DNA from: Schumannella sp. 10F1B-5-1 | GTDB lineage: Bacteria; Actinomycetota; Actinomycetes; Actinomycetales; Microbacteriaceae | NCBI RefSeq assembly: GCF_006517535.1 | Contig: NZ_VHQH01000038.1 | Coordinates: forward strand, 124,001-188,000 | Length of the DNA stretch: 64,000 nucleotides | Direction of reading: 5' to 3' | Shown: in pieces, positions 8,328-17,032 of the stretch | How positions within the stretch are numbered: the stretch's first letter is position 1 | How the letters are laid out: each line of letters opens with the position of its first letter | Translations under genes and position numbers: made by a program | Notes under the pieces: model-generated | The model's input: only the letters and a program-made list of their open reading frames with translations | Told to the model about the DNA's origin: nothing | Databases searched by the model: none

Positions 8328-9830
8328 ATGACAACCGCAACCGCCACCGTGCCCGCGATCGCGATCGATCGCGTCAGCAAGACCTACGGGGCGACGAAGG
8401 CGCTGCAGGACGTCTCCGTCTCGATCCTCCCCGGACAGGTTCACGGACTCATCGGCCGCAACGGCGCCGGCAAGTCCACCCTGCTCCGCATGATCACCGG
8501 GCTCGAGACGCCCGACACGGGCTCGCTGAGCTTCTTCGGCGAGGAGGCGCCGGCCGCCGCCGACGCCAAGGGCTGGCAGCAGCGCGTCGCCTGCGTCTAC
8601 CAGCGCCCGTCGGTGTTCACGAACCTCACGATCGCCGAGAACCTCTTCGCCGGTCGCCTTCCGGGCTCGGGCCCGAAGATCTCGTGGCGCACCATGCAGA
8701 GCGAGGCCGAGCGCATCCTGTCGGAGTGGCGGATCGACCTCGACCCGCGCTCCCTGCTCTCGGACGCGCCGATCGAAGAGCGTCAGATGCTGACGATCGC
8801 GAAGGCGCTCGACGCCGGCACGCGCATCGTGCTGCTCGACGAGCCGACCGTGCAGCTCGAGGGCTCGGCGATCCGCCGGCTCTTCGACAAGGTGCAGGAG
8901 CTGCAGGAGGCCGGGGTCACCTTCGTCTTCGTCTCGCACTTCCTGCGCGAAGTCACGGCGATCTGCGACTCGGCCAGCGTGCTGCGGGACGGCAAGCTGC
9001 TCTGGTCGCGCACCGGAGACGACGTGCGATCCGACGACCTCGTGGATGCGCTGCTCGCCGGCCAGGAGCAGCGCCGTCACCGCGTCGAGACCGCCGCCGC
9101 CTCCGGGGTCACGCCGGCGCTCGAGCTGCGCGGGGCGACCGAGAAGACCGGCGCGTTCACCGACGTGAACCTGCGCGTCGCCCCGGGCGAGCTCGTCGCG
9201 ATCGGCGGCGTCGGCGGCTCGGGCAAGTACTCGGTCGGCGAGGCGATCGCCGGTCTGCGCCGGCTCGGCTCGGGCGCGGTCGTCGTGAACGGCGACGAGG
9301 TCGCGAGCGGCAAGGTCAAGGCCAGCCAGAAGGCGGGCATCGGCTTCGTGCCCGCCGACCGCCACAAGGACGGCTACGTGCCGCAGCTCAGCGTGGCCGA
9401 GAACATGACGATGGGCGTGATGGACCGCCTCGCGCCGGCCGGGTTCTTCTCGCCGCGCAAGCAGACCGAGATGTCGGTCAAGCTCATCGACGACGTCGCC
9501 CTCGTGCCGCCGAACCCGAAGCTCGCCGTGCAGGGTCTGAGCGGCGGCAACCAGCAGAAGGTCGTGCTGGCGCGCGCTCTCGCCCGCGACCCGCGGGTGC
9601 TCGTGCTGATCTCGCCGACGGCCGGCGTCGACATCGCCGCCAAGGACGCGATCTACGCGCTCATCCTGCGCGCCCTCGCCGACGGCGTCGCCGTCGTGCT
9701 GATCTCCGACGACGTCGAGGAGCTGCTGGTCAGCTCGCGCGTCCTCATCATGCGCGAGGGCCGTGTCGCGGCCGAGCTCGCCGACCCCACCGAAGAAGAC
9801 ATCGTTCGAGCCATCGAAGGCCTGGAGTGA
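8328..9830 (+). CDS. Sugar ABC transporter ATPase, two fused nucleotide-binding domains (RbsA-like)
   Basis: A 500-residue protein with two ABC domains, as in RbsA/XylG. Domain 1 has Walker A GRNGAGKS (43-50) and Walker B IVLLDEPT with D171 and E172, but a degenerate signature (SDAPIEERQ). Domain 2 has a weak Walker A GVGGSGKYS (294-302) and a good LSGGNQQK signature (404-411). Its Walker B reads VLVLISPTAGVD, so the usual Asp-Glu pair is replaced by I428-S429. Only one composite ATP site can then be fully catalytic. The stop overlaps the permease start by 4 nt. Confidence 0.9.
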   Translation: MTTATATVPAIAIDRVSKTYGATKALQDVSVSILPGQVHGLIGRNGAGKSTLLRMITGLETPDTGSLSFFGEEAPAAADAKGWQQRVACVYQRPSVFTNLTIAENLFAGRLPGSGPKISWRTMQSEAERILSEWRIDLDPRSLLSDAPIEERQMLTIAKALDAGTRIVLLDEPTVQLEGSAIRRLFDKVQELQEAGVTFVFVSHFLREVTAICDSASVLRDGKLLWSRTGDDVRSDDLVDALLAGQEQRRHRVETAAASGVTPALELRGATEKTGAFTDVNLRVAPGELVAIGGVGGSGKYSVGEAIAGLRRLGSGAVVVNGDEVASGKVKASQKAGIGFVPADRHKDGYVPQLSVAENMTMGVMDRLAPAGFFSPRKQTEMSVKLIDDVALVPPNPKLAVQGLSGGNQQKVVLARALARDPRVLVLISPTAGVDIAAKDAIYALILRALADGVAVVLISDDVEELLVSSRVLIMREGRVAAELADPTEEDIVRAIEGLE

Positions 9831-10855
9831 ACACCGTGAACAGCGCCCGCACCACCGTCATCACCGCACCGACGATCAGGAACCCGTTCCTCGGATCGGT
9901 CGTGCGCAACGTCCGCGAGCTGAGCGTGCTGCCCGGCCTCGTGATCGTCGCCGTGATCGGCGCGATCGTGAGCCCCGCGTTCCTCACCGCGCCGAACCTG
10001 ACGCTCATCCTGCGTCAGTCGGCCGAGCTCGGCATCGTCGTGATCGGCCTCACCTTCATCCTGCTGACCGGCAAGCTCGACATCTCGCTCGAGTCGACCG
10101 TCGGCCTCGCGCCGATGGTCGCGGCCTGGCTGCTCATCCCGGCCGCCATGGGCGGGCTCGGCACGATGATCAACCCCTTCGTCGCGATCCTGCTCACGCT
10201 CGTGATCGGCGCCGCGATCGGCCTCTTCAACGGGCTGCTGGTCGTGAAGGTCAAACTCGATCCCTTCATCGTGAGCCTGGCGATGCTGATCCTGCTGCGC
10301 GGCATCACGCTCGGCGTCAGCCAGGGCAAGACCCTCGCCGGCCTGCCCGACGCGTTCCGCTACATCGGCTCGGCCCGCTGGTTCGGCGTCCCCGCCGCCA
10401 TCTGGGTCACCGGCATCCTGTTCGTGATCGCCGCGCTGGTGCTGCGCTACACCGCCTGGGGCCGCGCGCTCTATGCGATCGGCGGCAACGCCGACGCGGC
10501 GCGCGCCGCCGGCATCCGGGTGGATGCGGTGCTCATCACCACCTTCGTCGTCGCCAGCACGCTCGCCTCCTTCGCCGGCCTGATGCTCGCGGGTCGTCTC
10601 GCCTCGGTGACGAGCGGCATGGGCCAGAACCTGATCTTCAGCGCCCTCGCGGCGGCCGTGATCGGCGGCGTGCAGCTCACGGGCGGCCAGGGCCGCATCG
10701 TCGGCGCCCTGCTCGGCGTGCTGCTGCTGGGCACCCTGACGAACGTGCTGACGCTGGCCGGCGTGCCGACGTTCTGGATCAACGCGGTCTACGGCGGCGT
10801 GATCCTGCTGGCGCTCTTCGTCGGCCGCTTCGGCGCTCGCCCGTCGACGACCTGA
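9827..10855 (+). CDS. Sugar ABC transporter permease (RbsC-like)
   Basis: A 342-residue membrane protein with about eight to ten hydrophobic segments. It carries the family's conserved GKLDISLES near the third segment, the cytoplasmic loop YAIGGNADAARAAGIRVD that docks the ATPase, and GGVQLTGGQGRIVGALLGVLLLGTLTN near the end. It forms the channel of the importer. The GTG start overlaps the ATPase stop (GTGA); a second GTG three codons on is possible. A strong hairpin follows the stop. Confidence 0.9.
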   Translation: MNTVNSARTTVITAPTIRNPFLGSVVRNVRELSVLPGLVIVAVIGAIVSPAFLTAPNLTLILRQSAELGIVVIGLTFILLTGKLDISLESTVGLAPMVAAWLLIPAAMGGLGTMINPFVAILLTLVIGAAIGLFNGLLVVKVKLDPFIVSLAMLILLRGITLGVSQGKTLAGLPDAFRYIGSARWFGVPAAIWVTGILFVIAALVLRYTAWGRALYAIGGNADAARAAGIRVDAVLITTFVVASTLASFAGLMLAGRLASVTSGMGQNLIFSALAAAVIGGVQLTGGQGRIVGALLGVLLLGTLTNVLTLAGVPTFWINAVYGGVILLALFVGRFGARPSTT

Positions 10856-10859
10856 CGGC

Positions 10860-10885
10860 CGGCGGCCGGCGCGAGCCGGCCGCCG
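10860..10885 (+). terminator. GC-rich hairpin after the importer permease
   Basis: CGGCGGCCGGC-GCGA-GCCGGCCGCCG is a perfect 11-bp stem with a 4-base loop 4 bp after the stop. It could end the importer transcript or act as an attenuator before the SIS gene. Confidence 0.5.
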
Positions 10886-10954
10886 CTCCGCACCGCCTCA
10901 TCACTCAGCTCGACCAGATCCAGCTCCACCAGATCCCAGATAGGGGAGGACAGC

Positions 10955-11521
10955 ATGTCCGACTTCCGTGAGACCAGCGCCGCCGTCGTCGCCGAGCTCG
11001 GCGAGGTGTTCCGTCGCGTTCCGCTCGACCAGATCGACGCCGCGCTCGACGCGCTCGAGAGGCACCAGCGCATCTTCGTGCTCGGCATCGGCCGCGAGGG
11101 GCTCGGCTCGAAGGCCTTCGCGATGCGCCTGACCCACTTCGGCAAGACCGTGCACTGGGGCTGGGATGACACCACGCCGGCGGTGACCGCCGACGACCTG
11201 TTCATCATGCCGACGGGCCCGTCGAACATCCCGCACCTGCACTACATCGCCGAGCAGGTGAAGAAGACGGGCGCGACGCTGCTGGTCGCGACGGCGGTGC
11301 CTGACGGCCCGACCGCGAAGCTCGCCGACATCGTGCTGACGATCCCCGCGCACACCTACGGCGCCGACGACCCGACGGGTCTCGTGCCGACGATCCAGCC
11401 GATGGGCAGCCTGTTCGAGCAGTCGCTCTGGATCTTCTGGGACGTGCTCTACTTCCAGCTCGTGCAGCGCACGGGCGCGAAGTTCGAGGACCTCGTCGCG
11501 CGGCACCGCAACTTCGAATGA
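10955..11521 (+). CDS. SIS-domain sugar-phosphate isomerase (6-phospho-3-hexuloisomerase-like)
   Basis: A 188-residue single SIS domain. The FVLGIGREGLGSKAFAMRLTHFG segment is the phosphate-binding start of the fold, and the protein has the length of HxlB-type 6-phospho-3-hexuloisomerases rather than of the two-domain GlmS/AgaS type. It should interconvert ketose and aldose phosphates between a kinase step and the aldolase step of this locus. A GGGGAGGA ribosome-binding site precedes the ATG. The exact substrate is unknown. Confidence 0.75.
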   Translation: MSDFRETSAAVVAELGEVFRRVPLDQIDAALDALERHQRIFVLGIGREGLGSKAFAMRLTHFGKTVHWGWDDTTPAVTADDLFIMPTGPSNIPHLHYIAEQVKKTGATLLVATAVPDGPTAKLADIVLTIPAHTYGADDPTGLVPTIQPMGSLFEQSLWIFWDVLYFQLVQRTGAKFEDLVARHRNFE

Positions 11522-11596
11522 GCCGGATGCGCGGGTGGTCGTGACGGCGCCCGCGCATCCCACTGCATCCATCGCGGCCATTGCTGTCGACCATCT

Positions 11597-11615
11597 TGTA
11601 CGTACAGACGGTACG
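11597..11615 (+). promoter_or_regulatory. GntR operator, aldolase-kinase operon
   Basis: TGTACG-7-GGTACG with central bases TACAGAC. The left half and spacer match the 5512 site almost exactly. It overlaps TACGAT, a candidate -10 box at 11612-11617, so binding would block transcription of the aldolase and kinase genes. Confidence 0.7.
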
Positions 11616-11711
11616 ATAAGTACCAGGATCGACGGATGCGGCCTCAGCCGCCCCGATCGCCCCCTCCCGCCGCTGCCGAGCAGCGGCCCCCGAACCGGAA
11701 GGACCCCCTCC

Positions 11712-12551
11712 ATGCCTCTCGTCAGCGGACACGACGTCATCAGCGAGTGCGTCTCGCGCGGCCTCGTCGCGGGTGCGTTCAACACCACCAACATCGAGAC
11801 GACCATGGGCATCGTCGACGCGATCGAGAAGGTCGGCGTGCCGACGTTCATCCAGGTCGCGCCGACCAACGTCGCGCTGTCGGGCTACGAGTACATCTAC
11901 GACATGGTCGCCCGCCGCCTGGCGACGACGAAGGTGCCCGTCGCCCTGCACCTCGACCACGGCAAGTCGCTCGACGCCGTCGAGAAGGCGCTCGCCGCCG
12001 AATTCACGTCGATCATGATCGACGACTCCGAGGCGTCGTTCGACGACAACGTGGCCACCTCGAAGAAGGCCCGCGAGATGTGCGGCACCGCGATCTCGCT
12101 CGAGGCGGAGCTCGGCAGCATCGGCGGCAAGGAGGACGACGTCGCCCCCGAGCGCGCCAGCATGACCGACCCGAGCGAGGCGAAGGCCTTCGTGGATGCG
12201 GTGGGCAACGACATCCTGGCCGTCTCGGTCGGCAACGTGCACGGCTACGCCCCGAACGCGCACATCGACTTCGACCTGCTCGACGAGGTGCGCCACGCGA
12301 GCCCGGTGCCGCTGTGCATCCACGGCGGCTCGGGCCTGCCGGCCGAGGAGTTCGGCCGCCTGCACGAGTTCGGCGTCGTCAAGGTGAACATCGCGAGCGA
12401 CCTGCGCAACGCGATGATCCGCAGCTTCGGCGAGGCCTACAACGCCAACAACAACGAGAACTCGCTGATCCGGGTCTCGAAGGGCGCGGTCGTGGCGATC
12501 TCGGATGTCGTCGAGCGCCGCATCCGCCAGTTCAACCCCTCCGTGGCGTAA
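11712..12551 (+). CDS. Class II ketose-bisphosphate aldolase (GatY/FbaA-like)
   Basis: A 279-residue zinc-dependent aldolase. HLDHG (80-84) supplies the catalytic Asp82 and zinc ligand His83, EAELGSIGGKEDD (131-143) is the conserved metal loop, and His178 (NVHG) and His204 (HGGSG) complete the zinc site. It cleaves a phosphorylated ketose into two three- or four-carbon units. It is closest to tagatose/fructose-bisphosphate aldolases but the substrate is not determined. It heads an operon with the first FGGY kinase 29 bp downstream; GGAAGGA lies upstream of the chosen ATG. Confidence 0.85.
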   Translation: MPLVSGHDVISECVSRGLVAGAFNTTNIETTMGIVDAIEKVGVPTFIQVAPTNVALSGYEYIYDMVARRLATTKVPVALHLDHGKSLDAVEKALAAEFTSIMIDDSEASFDDNVATSKKAREMCGTAISLEAELGSIGGKEDDVAPERASMTDPSEAKAFVDAVGNDILAVSVGNVHGYAPNAHIDFDLLDEVRHASPVPLCIHGGSGLPAEEFGRLHEFGVVKVNIASDLRNAMIRSFGEAYNANNNENSLIRVSKGAVVAISDVVERRIRQFNPSVA

Positions 12552-12580
12552 GCACCCGGAACGAGAAGGACAGGATCGCC

Positions 12581-14038
12581 GTGCTCACCACGATCACGGT
12601 CGACGTCGGCACCACCAGCGTGAAGCTCGGGCTCTTCGATCCCGAGGGGGTGGCGACGGTCTCGACCTCGCATCCCACCCCGACCGTGCGCGACGCCGAC
12701 GGCGAGGTCTACGACCTCGACCTGATGGCCGAGCTGATCGGCGGGTTCATCCGCGGCCTCGACGCCGACCGGCGTGCCGCGGTGAAGCGCATCGCGATCA
12801 CCGGCGTGGGGGAGTCGGGCGGCCTCGTGCTGCCCGACATCTCCCTCGCCTCGCCGATGATCCTGTGGCACGACCAGCGCGGGCTGCCGCTGCTGGCCGG
12901 CCTCGACGCGGCCGACCGCAGTCGCGTCTACCGTGCGACGGGGCTGCCGGTCAGCGGCAACTACGGGCTGTCGAAGATCGCCTGGGCGCTGCGGGCCGCC
13001 GGCGACGCCGGGCGCGGCGCGCAGTGGCTCAACATCTCCGAGTACATCGCCGCGCGGTTCACCGGCGTGCGCTGGTCGGAGTACTCGCTCGCCAGCCGCA
13101 CGCTGGCTCTCGACCTGACGACCGCGGGCTGGTCGCAGGATGTGGCGGGCCTGCTCGGCGTGCACGCCGAAGTGCTGCCCGAGCTGCGTCGCGCCGGCGA
13201 CGGCGTGCCGATGCGCGCCGAGTGCGCGCGCGGCTTCGGCCTGGGCGACGACGTGCTCGTGCACGTCGCCGGCCACGACCACATGGTCGGCGCGGTCGGC
13301 GCCGAGCTCGCCCCGGGGGAGCTGCTCAACTCGACCGGCACGACCGAGGGGCTGCTGTTCCTGCACGACGCCCCGAGCCTCGACGGCGACGCCGAGCGCG
13401 CGAAGCTCGCCAACGGCATCCACGTCACCGGGCCCGCCGTCGACGACGCCTTCACGCTGTTCGCCTCGATCCCGACCGGCGGCTCGGCGTTCGCGACCCT
13501 GCAGTCGATGCTGGGCGTGGATGCGCCGACCCTCGCCGCGCTCTGCGACGAGCTGCACGCCGACTGGGTCGCGGGCCGCGTCGACCTCGACCGCGTGCCG
13601 ATCGTGCTGCCGCAGTTCCGCGGCAGCCCCAGCCCGGCCAAGAACCCGCGGGCGCGCGGCGCGATCGCCAGGCTCGCGACCGACACGACCCGCAGCGAGC
13701 TGGTGTTCGGCGCCTTCGTCGGCATGGCGTGGCAGTTCGCCGACGTGCTCGAGCTGTTCCGCATCCAGCCCGACCGGGTGAAGGTGATCGGCCCGGCCAG
13801 CCGCAACGCGCTCTGGCTGCAGCTCAAGGCCGACCTGCTCGGCGTCCCGCTGAGCGTGTCGGGCCACCCCGAGGTCGTGTCGCGCGGGGCGCAGCAGATC
13901 GCCTCGGGCGGGTCGGGCGCCTGGACCGACTGCGACCCGGTCGACGTGCTGCCCGATCCGGAGCGCCACGCGGCCCTCGCCGCCTGGGCCGAGACCCAGC
14001 GCCCGATCTGGACCCACCTGAAGGCACTTCCCGCATGA
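12581..14038 (+). CDS. FGGY-family carbohydrate kinase 1
   Basis: A 485-residue sugar/polyol kinase of the ASKHA fold. The first phosphate loop is VDVGTTSVKLGLF at the N-terminus. An N-terminal domain with GVGESGG and LWHDQRG follows, then a C-terminal ATPase domain with the adenosine segment VIGPASRNALWLQLKADLLGVP. It phosphorylates a hydroxyl of a free sugar or polyol using ATP. The GTG start at 12581 has an AGAAGGA site. It is followed after 49 bp by a second FGGY kinase. The substrate is not assigned; I cannot place it closer to xylulokinase than to glycerol- or erythritol-type kinases. Confidence 0.85.
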   Translation: MLTTITVDVGTTSVKLGLFDPEGVATVSTSHPTPTVRDADGEVYDLDLMAELIGGFIRGLDADRRAAVKRIAITGVGESGGLVLPDISLASPMILWHDQRGLPLLAGLDAADRSRVYRATGLPVSGNYGLSKIAWALRAAGDAGRGAQWLNISEYIAARFTGVRWSEYSLASRTLALDLTTAGWSQDVAGLLGVHAEVLPELRRAGDGVPMRAECARGFGLGDDVLVHVAGHDHMVGAVGAELAPGELLNSTGTTEGLLFLHDAPSLDGDAERAKLANGIHVTGPAVDDAFTLFASIPTGGSAFATLQSMLGVDAPTLAALCDELHADWVAGRVDLDRVPIVLPQFRGSPSPAKNPRARGAIARLATDTTRSELVFGAFVGMAWQFADVLELFRIQPDRVKVIGPASRNALWLQLKADLLGVPLSVSGHPEVVSRGAQQIASGGSGAWTDCDPVDVLPDPERHAALAAWAETQRPIWTHLKALPA

Positions 14039-14087
14039 GCGTGCAGCCAGCCGCGCGCCTCGGCGTCACACGAACGGAGGTCGGGCG

Positions 14088-15569
14088 ATGACGCTCGTCG
14101 CAGGAGTCGACTCGTCGACCCAGAACTGCAAGGTCACGGTGCGCGACCTCGCCACCGGCCGCACCGTGCGTGAGGGCAAAGCCTCGCACCCCTCGGGCAC
14201 GATCATCGACCCGAACCGGTGGTGGGATGCGCTGCTCACCGCCGTGCGCCGCGCCGGCGGCCTCGACGACGTCGCCGCGATCTCGGTCAGCGGCCAGCAG
14301 CACACGCCGATCCTGCTCGACGCGGATGGGGCGATCGTCGCCGATTCGCCGCAGTGGAACGACACCGGCTCGCACCCGCACATGATGGCGCTCAACGCCG
14401 AGCTCGGTCGCGACGAGTGGATCCGCCGCACGGGCCTGCCGCTCACCCTGTCGGATACGGCGCCGAAGCTGCGCTACATGCGCGACCTGCACCCCGAGGC
14501 CGTGAGCCGCACCGAGGCCGTCGCGATCGTGCACGACTGGCTCACCTGGCGCCTGCGCGGCTTCGGCCCGGGCTCGGGCGTGGCCGGGCTGCACGAGCTC
14601 GTGACCGACCGCTCCGAGGCGAGCGGAACCGGCTACTGGTCCCCCGAGACCGACGAGTACACGATGGACCTCTGCGAGCACGCCCTCGGCCGCACGGCGA
14701 TCCTGCCGCGCGTGCTCGGCCCGCTCGACCGCGCCGGCGTGACCGCCGAGGGCATCCCCGGCATCCCCGCGGGCATCCCGATCGGGGTCGGGGGCGGCGA
14801 CAACGCGGCGGCCGCGCTCGCGCTCGGGCTGCAGCCCGGGGATGCGGTGCTCTCGCTCGGCACCTCGGGTGTGGTCTACGCCCGCTCGAAGAGCCCGGTG
14901 CACGACTACGCGGGCTACGTGTGCAGCTACGCCGACGCGACCGGCGACCACCTGCCGCTCGTGGCGACGCTCAATGCGGCGCGCAACTTCGAGCTCGCCA
15001 CGGGACTTCTCGGCTGCACCTTCGACGAGCTGTCGAGCCTGGCGCTCGAGGCCGAGCCGGGTGCCGGCGGGCTGACCCTGCTGCCGTACTTCGAGGGCGA
15101 GCGCACCCCCGACCTGCCGCACGCGCGCGGGTCGCTGCACGGCGCATCCCTCACCAACTTCACCCGGCCGAACATGGCCCGCGCGATCATCGAGGGCACG
15201 CTCGCGAGCCAGGTGGCGATGCTGGATGCGCTGCACGCCTGCGACGTGCCGACCGGCAAGCTGCTGCTGATCGGCGGCGCGGCCGAGAGCCCGGCGGTGC
15301 AGCAGGTGCTGACCGAGCTGGTCGACATCCCGGTCGTGGTGCCGGCGCCCGACGAGTACGTGACGATGGGCGCCGCGATGCAGGCCGCGTCGACGCTCGA
15401 CGGCGCGTTCCCCGAGTGGGGCGTCGAGATGGTCGAGCTGGCGGATGCGCCGCTCGAGCCGGGCGTGCTGCACCAGTACGCGGCGGCGAAGGCGTCGATG
15501 GGCTACATCGACGTGCTCGCGGCGGGCGCCGGGGCCGGAGCCGCGGCGCCGCTCACCCCGGCGGGCTGA
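14088..15569 (+). CDS. FGGY-family carbohydrate kinase 2, xylulokinase-like
   Basis: A 493-residue FGGY kinase that resembles XylB. It has GVDSSTQNCKV at the N-terminus, ISVSGQQHTPILLD in the sugar-binding region (the QQH motif of xylulokinases), SLGTSGVVYA for the second phosphate loop, and LLLIGGAAESPAVQQVLTEL in the adenosine motif. D-xylulose or a related ketose is a fair guess for the substrate. The Ala/Gly-rich tail beyond residue 475 is probably disordered. Start at ATG 14088 with a GGAGG site. Confidence 0.85.
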   Translation: MTLVAGVDSSTQNCKVTVRDLATGRTVREGKASHPSGTIIDPNRWWDALLTAVRRAGGLDDVAAISVSGQQHTPILLDADGAIVADSPQWNDTGSHPHMMALNAELGRDEWIRRTGLPLTLSDTAPKLRYMRDLHPEAVSRTEAVAIVHDWLTWRLRGFGPGSGVAGLHELVTDRSEASGTGYWSPETDEYTMDLCEHALGRTAILPRVLGPLDRAGVTAEGIPGIPAGIPIGVGGGDNAAAALALGLQPGDAVLSLGTSGVVYARSKSPVHDYAGYVCSYADATGDHLPLVATLNAARNFELATGLLGCTFDELSSLALEAEPGAGGLTLLPYFEGERTPDLPHARGSLHGASLTNFTRPNMARAIIEGTLASQVAMLDALHACDVPTGKLLLIGGAAESPAVQQVLTELVDIPVVVPAPDEYVTMGAAMQAASTLDGAFPEWGVEMVELADAPLEPGVLHQYAAAKASMGYIDVLAAGAGAGAAAPLTPAG

Positions 15570-15601
15570 GCACCGCGGGGATGCCCTCCTGCTCCGCGCG
15601 G

Positions 15602-15607
15602 TAATCT
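15602..15607 (+). promoter_or_regulatory. -10 box of a leaderless promoter (third kinase)
   Basis: TAATCT followed by six bases and then GTG. The third kinase may therefore have its own transcript in addition to readthrough from the operon; no GntR-like site is seen here. Confidence 0.45.
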
Positions 15608-15613
15608 CGCCCT

Positions 15614-16963
15614 GTGGTGAGCACGACGCGCGGCGCGGTCAGCCTGGGCGTCGACATCGGCACCACCAACGCGAAGGTCGTGGCGATCGACGCCGACGGC
15701 GTGGTCGTGTCGCGCGTGATCCGTCCGACGCCGCGCGACCCCGGAACGCTGCTCATCGACGCGGTCGCGCTGATGGATGCGGTCGAGTCGATGGTGCTGG
15801 CCGCCTGCGGCGAGGCCTACGCCGTGCACGCGATCGCCTGCGCCGGCGTCGGGGAGGACGGGGTGCTGCTCGACGCCGAGCTGCGCCCTCTGACTCGCGC
15901 CCTGGCTTGGTTCGACCCGCGGCGGCAGCGGCTGTTCCGCGAGCTGCCCGAGTCGCTGCGCGGCGACCCCGGCTTCGACGTCGCGAGCGATCCGGTCAGC
16001 ACGCTCGTCGGCTGGCACTGGGCGCGCACGCAGCCGTCCGCTTCCGACGCCCGCGCGTGGTCGGCGCTCGCCGACCTGCCCGCCGTCACCTGGACCCGTC
16101 GGCCCGTGATGAGCGACACCCTCGCCTCGCGCACCTCGGCGTGGCGCGCATCCGACCGCCGCTGGGATGCCGACCGCGTCACGGTCGCGCTCGGCGACCT
16201 CGCGCTGCTGCCGTCGATCGTGCACGCCGGCGAGGTCGTCGGTGCACTCGATTCGCCGCGGCTGGCCGCCGCGGGCGTTCTGGCTCCGGATGCGGTGGTC
16301 GTCGCCGGCGGCCACGACCACCCGATCGCGGGCTGGGGCGTCGACTGCCTCTCGCCGGGCGTCATCCTCGACTCGATGGGCACGGCCGAGGTCGTCGTGA
16401 CCCGCGCGGCGGCGTCGGTCGAGCGCGGTGCCGACGACGACCTGGCGCCCGGCGTCGGCGCCGAGGGGCTCACGCTCATGCGCGTCGAGGAGCTGGCGCG
16501 CAACGTGCAGTGGGCCTCGCAGGATCCGGCGGTCGCGGCGCGCATCCGCACCCTGCTCGAGGGCAGCGCCGAGATCGCGCCCGTGCTCGGCGCCGACTAC
16601 TTCCGTCCCGGCGGTCGCGGCGGCGGCCAGCCCAGCTACGCGCTCGACGTGCCCGCCGATCCGCACGCGCGCGCCTCGGCCGTGCTGGTGGCGCTCGCCG
16701 CCGCGGGCCGGGATGCGGTGGCGGGCGTGCGCGCCGCGATCGGCCCGTCCGCGGCCGGCGCCGAGGTGCGGCTCGCGGGCGGCTGGACGCACTCGCCCGG
16801 CTGGCTCGAGATCAAGGCCGCCGTGAGCGGCTACCGCGCAGCGCCCATCCTCGAGCCGCAGGTCACGGCGGTCGGCGCCGCGATGCTCGCCGCCGAGGCG
16901 CGCGGCTGGACGCCCGACCCGGCGACCGCGCTCGGCGGCTTCACCTCGATGATGCTCGGCTGA
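15614..16963 (+). CDS. FGGY-family carbohydrate kinase 3 (short)
   Basis: A 449-residue FGGY kinase, shorter than its two neighbours. It begins GVDIGTTNAKVVAID, has IACAGVGEDGVLLD and ALAWFDPRR in the N-terminal domain, SMGTAEVVV as the second phosphate loop and VRLAGGWTHSPGWLEIKAA in the adenosine region. It is probably active, with a different substrate or phosphorylation position from kinases 1 and 2. The start is leaderless (see the box at 15602). It converges on the gntR gene, 69 bp away. Confidence 0.8.
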   Translation: MVSTTRGAVSLGVDIGTTNAKVVAIDADGVVVSRVIRPTPRDPGTLLIDAVALMDAVESMVLAACGEAYAVHAIACAGVGEDGVLLDAELRPLTRALAWFDPRRQRLFRELPESLRGDPGFDVASDPVSTLVGWHWARTQPSASDARAWSALADLPAVTWTRRPVMSDTLASRTSAWRASDRRWDADRVTVALGDLALLPSIVHAGEVVGALDSPRLAAAGVLAPDAVVVAGGHDHPIAGWGVDCLSPGVILDSMGTAEVVVTRAAASVERGADDDLAPGVGAEGLTLMRVEELARNVQWASQDPAVAARIRTLLEGSAEIAPVLGADYFRPGGRGGGQPSYALDVPADPHARASAVLVALAAAGRDAVAGVRAAIGPSAAGAEVRLAGGWTHSPGWLEIKAAVSGYRAAPILEPQVTAVGAAMLAAEARGWTPDPATALGGFTSMMLG

Positions 16964-16995
16964 GCATCCGGAGCTGTCCGGGGTCTCGGGGCGGC

Positions 16996-17030
16996 GATTG
17001 CAAAGAATTGCAATCAAGTGGGAAAACCCA
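16996..17030. repeat. AT-rich double hairpin between convergent genes
   Basis: GATTGCAA-AGAA-TTGCAATC is a perfect 8-bp inverted repeat, followed by TGGG-AAAA-CCCA. The stretch is conspicuously AT-rich for this genome and lies between the third kinase and gntR, both ending here. It could be a bidirectional terminator or a protein-binding palindrome. Confidence 0.5.
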
Positions 17031-17032
17031 AT

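Noticed and set aside
7212-9365. 717-codon open frame on the minus strand opposite the ABC importer genes
   Set aside because: The opposite strand has a lipobox, Walker motifs and correct ribosome-binding sites; this frame has none.
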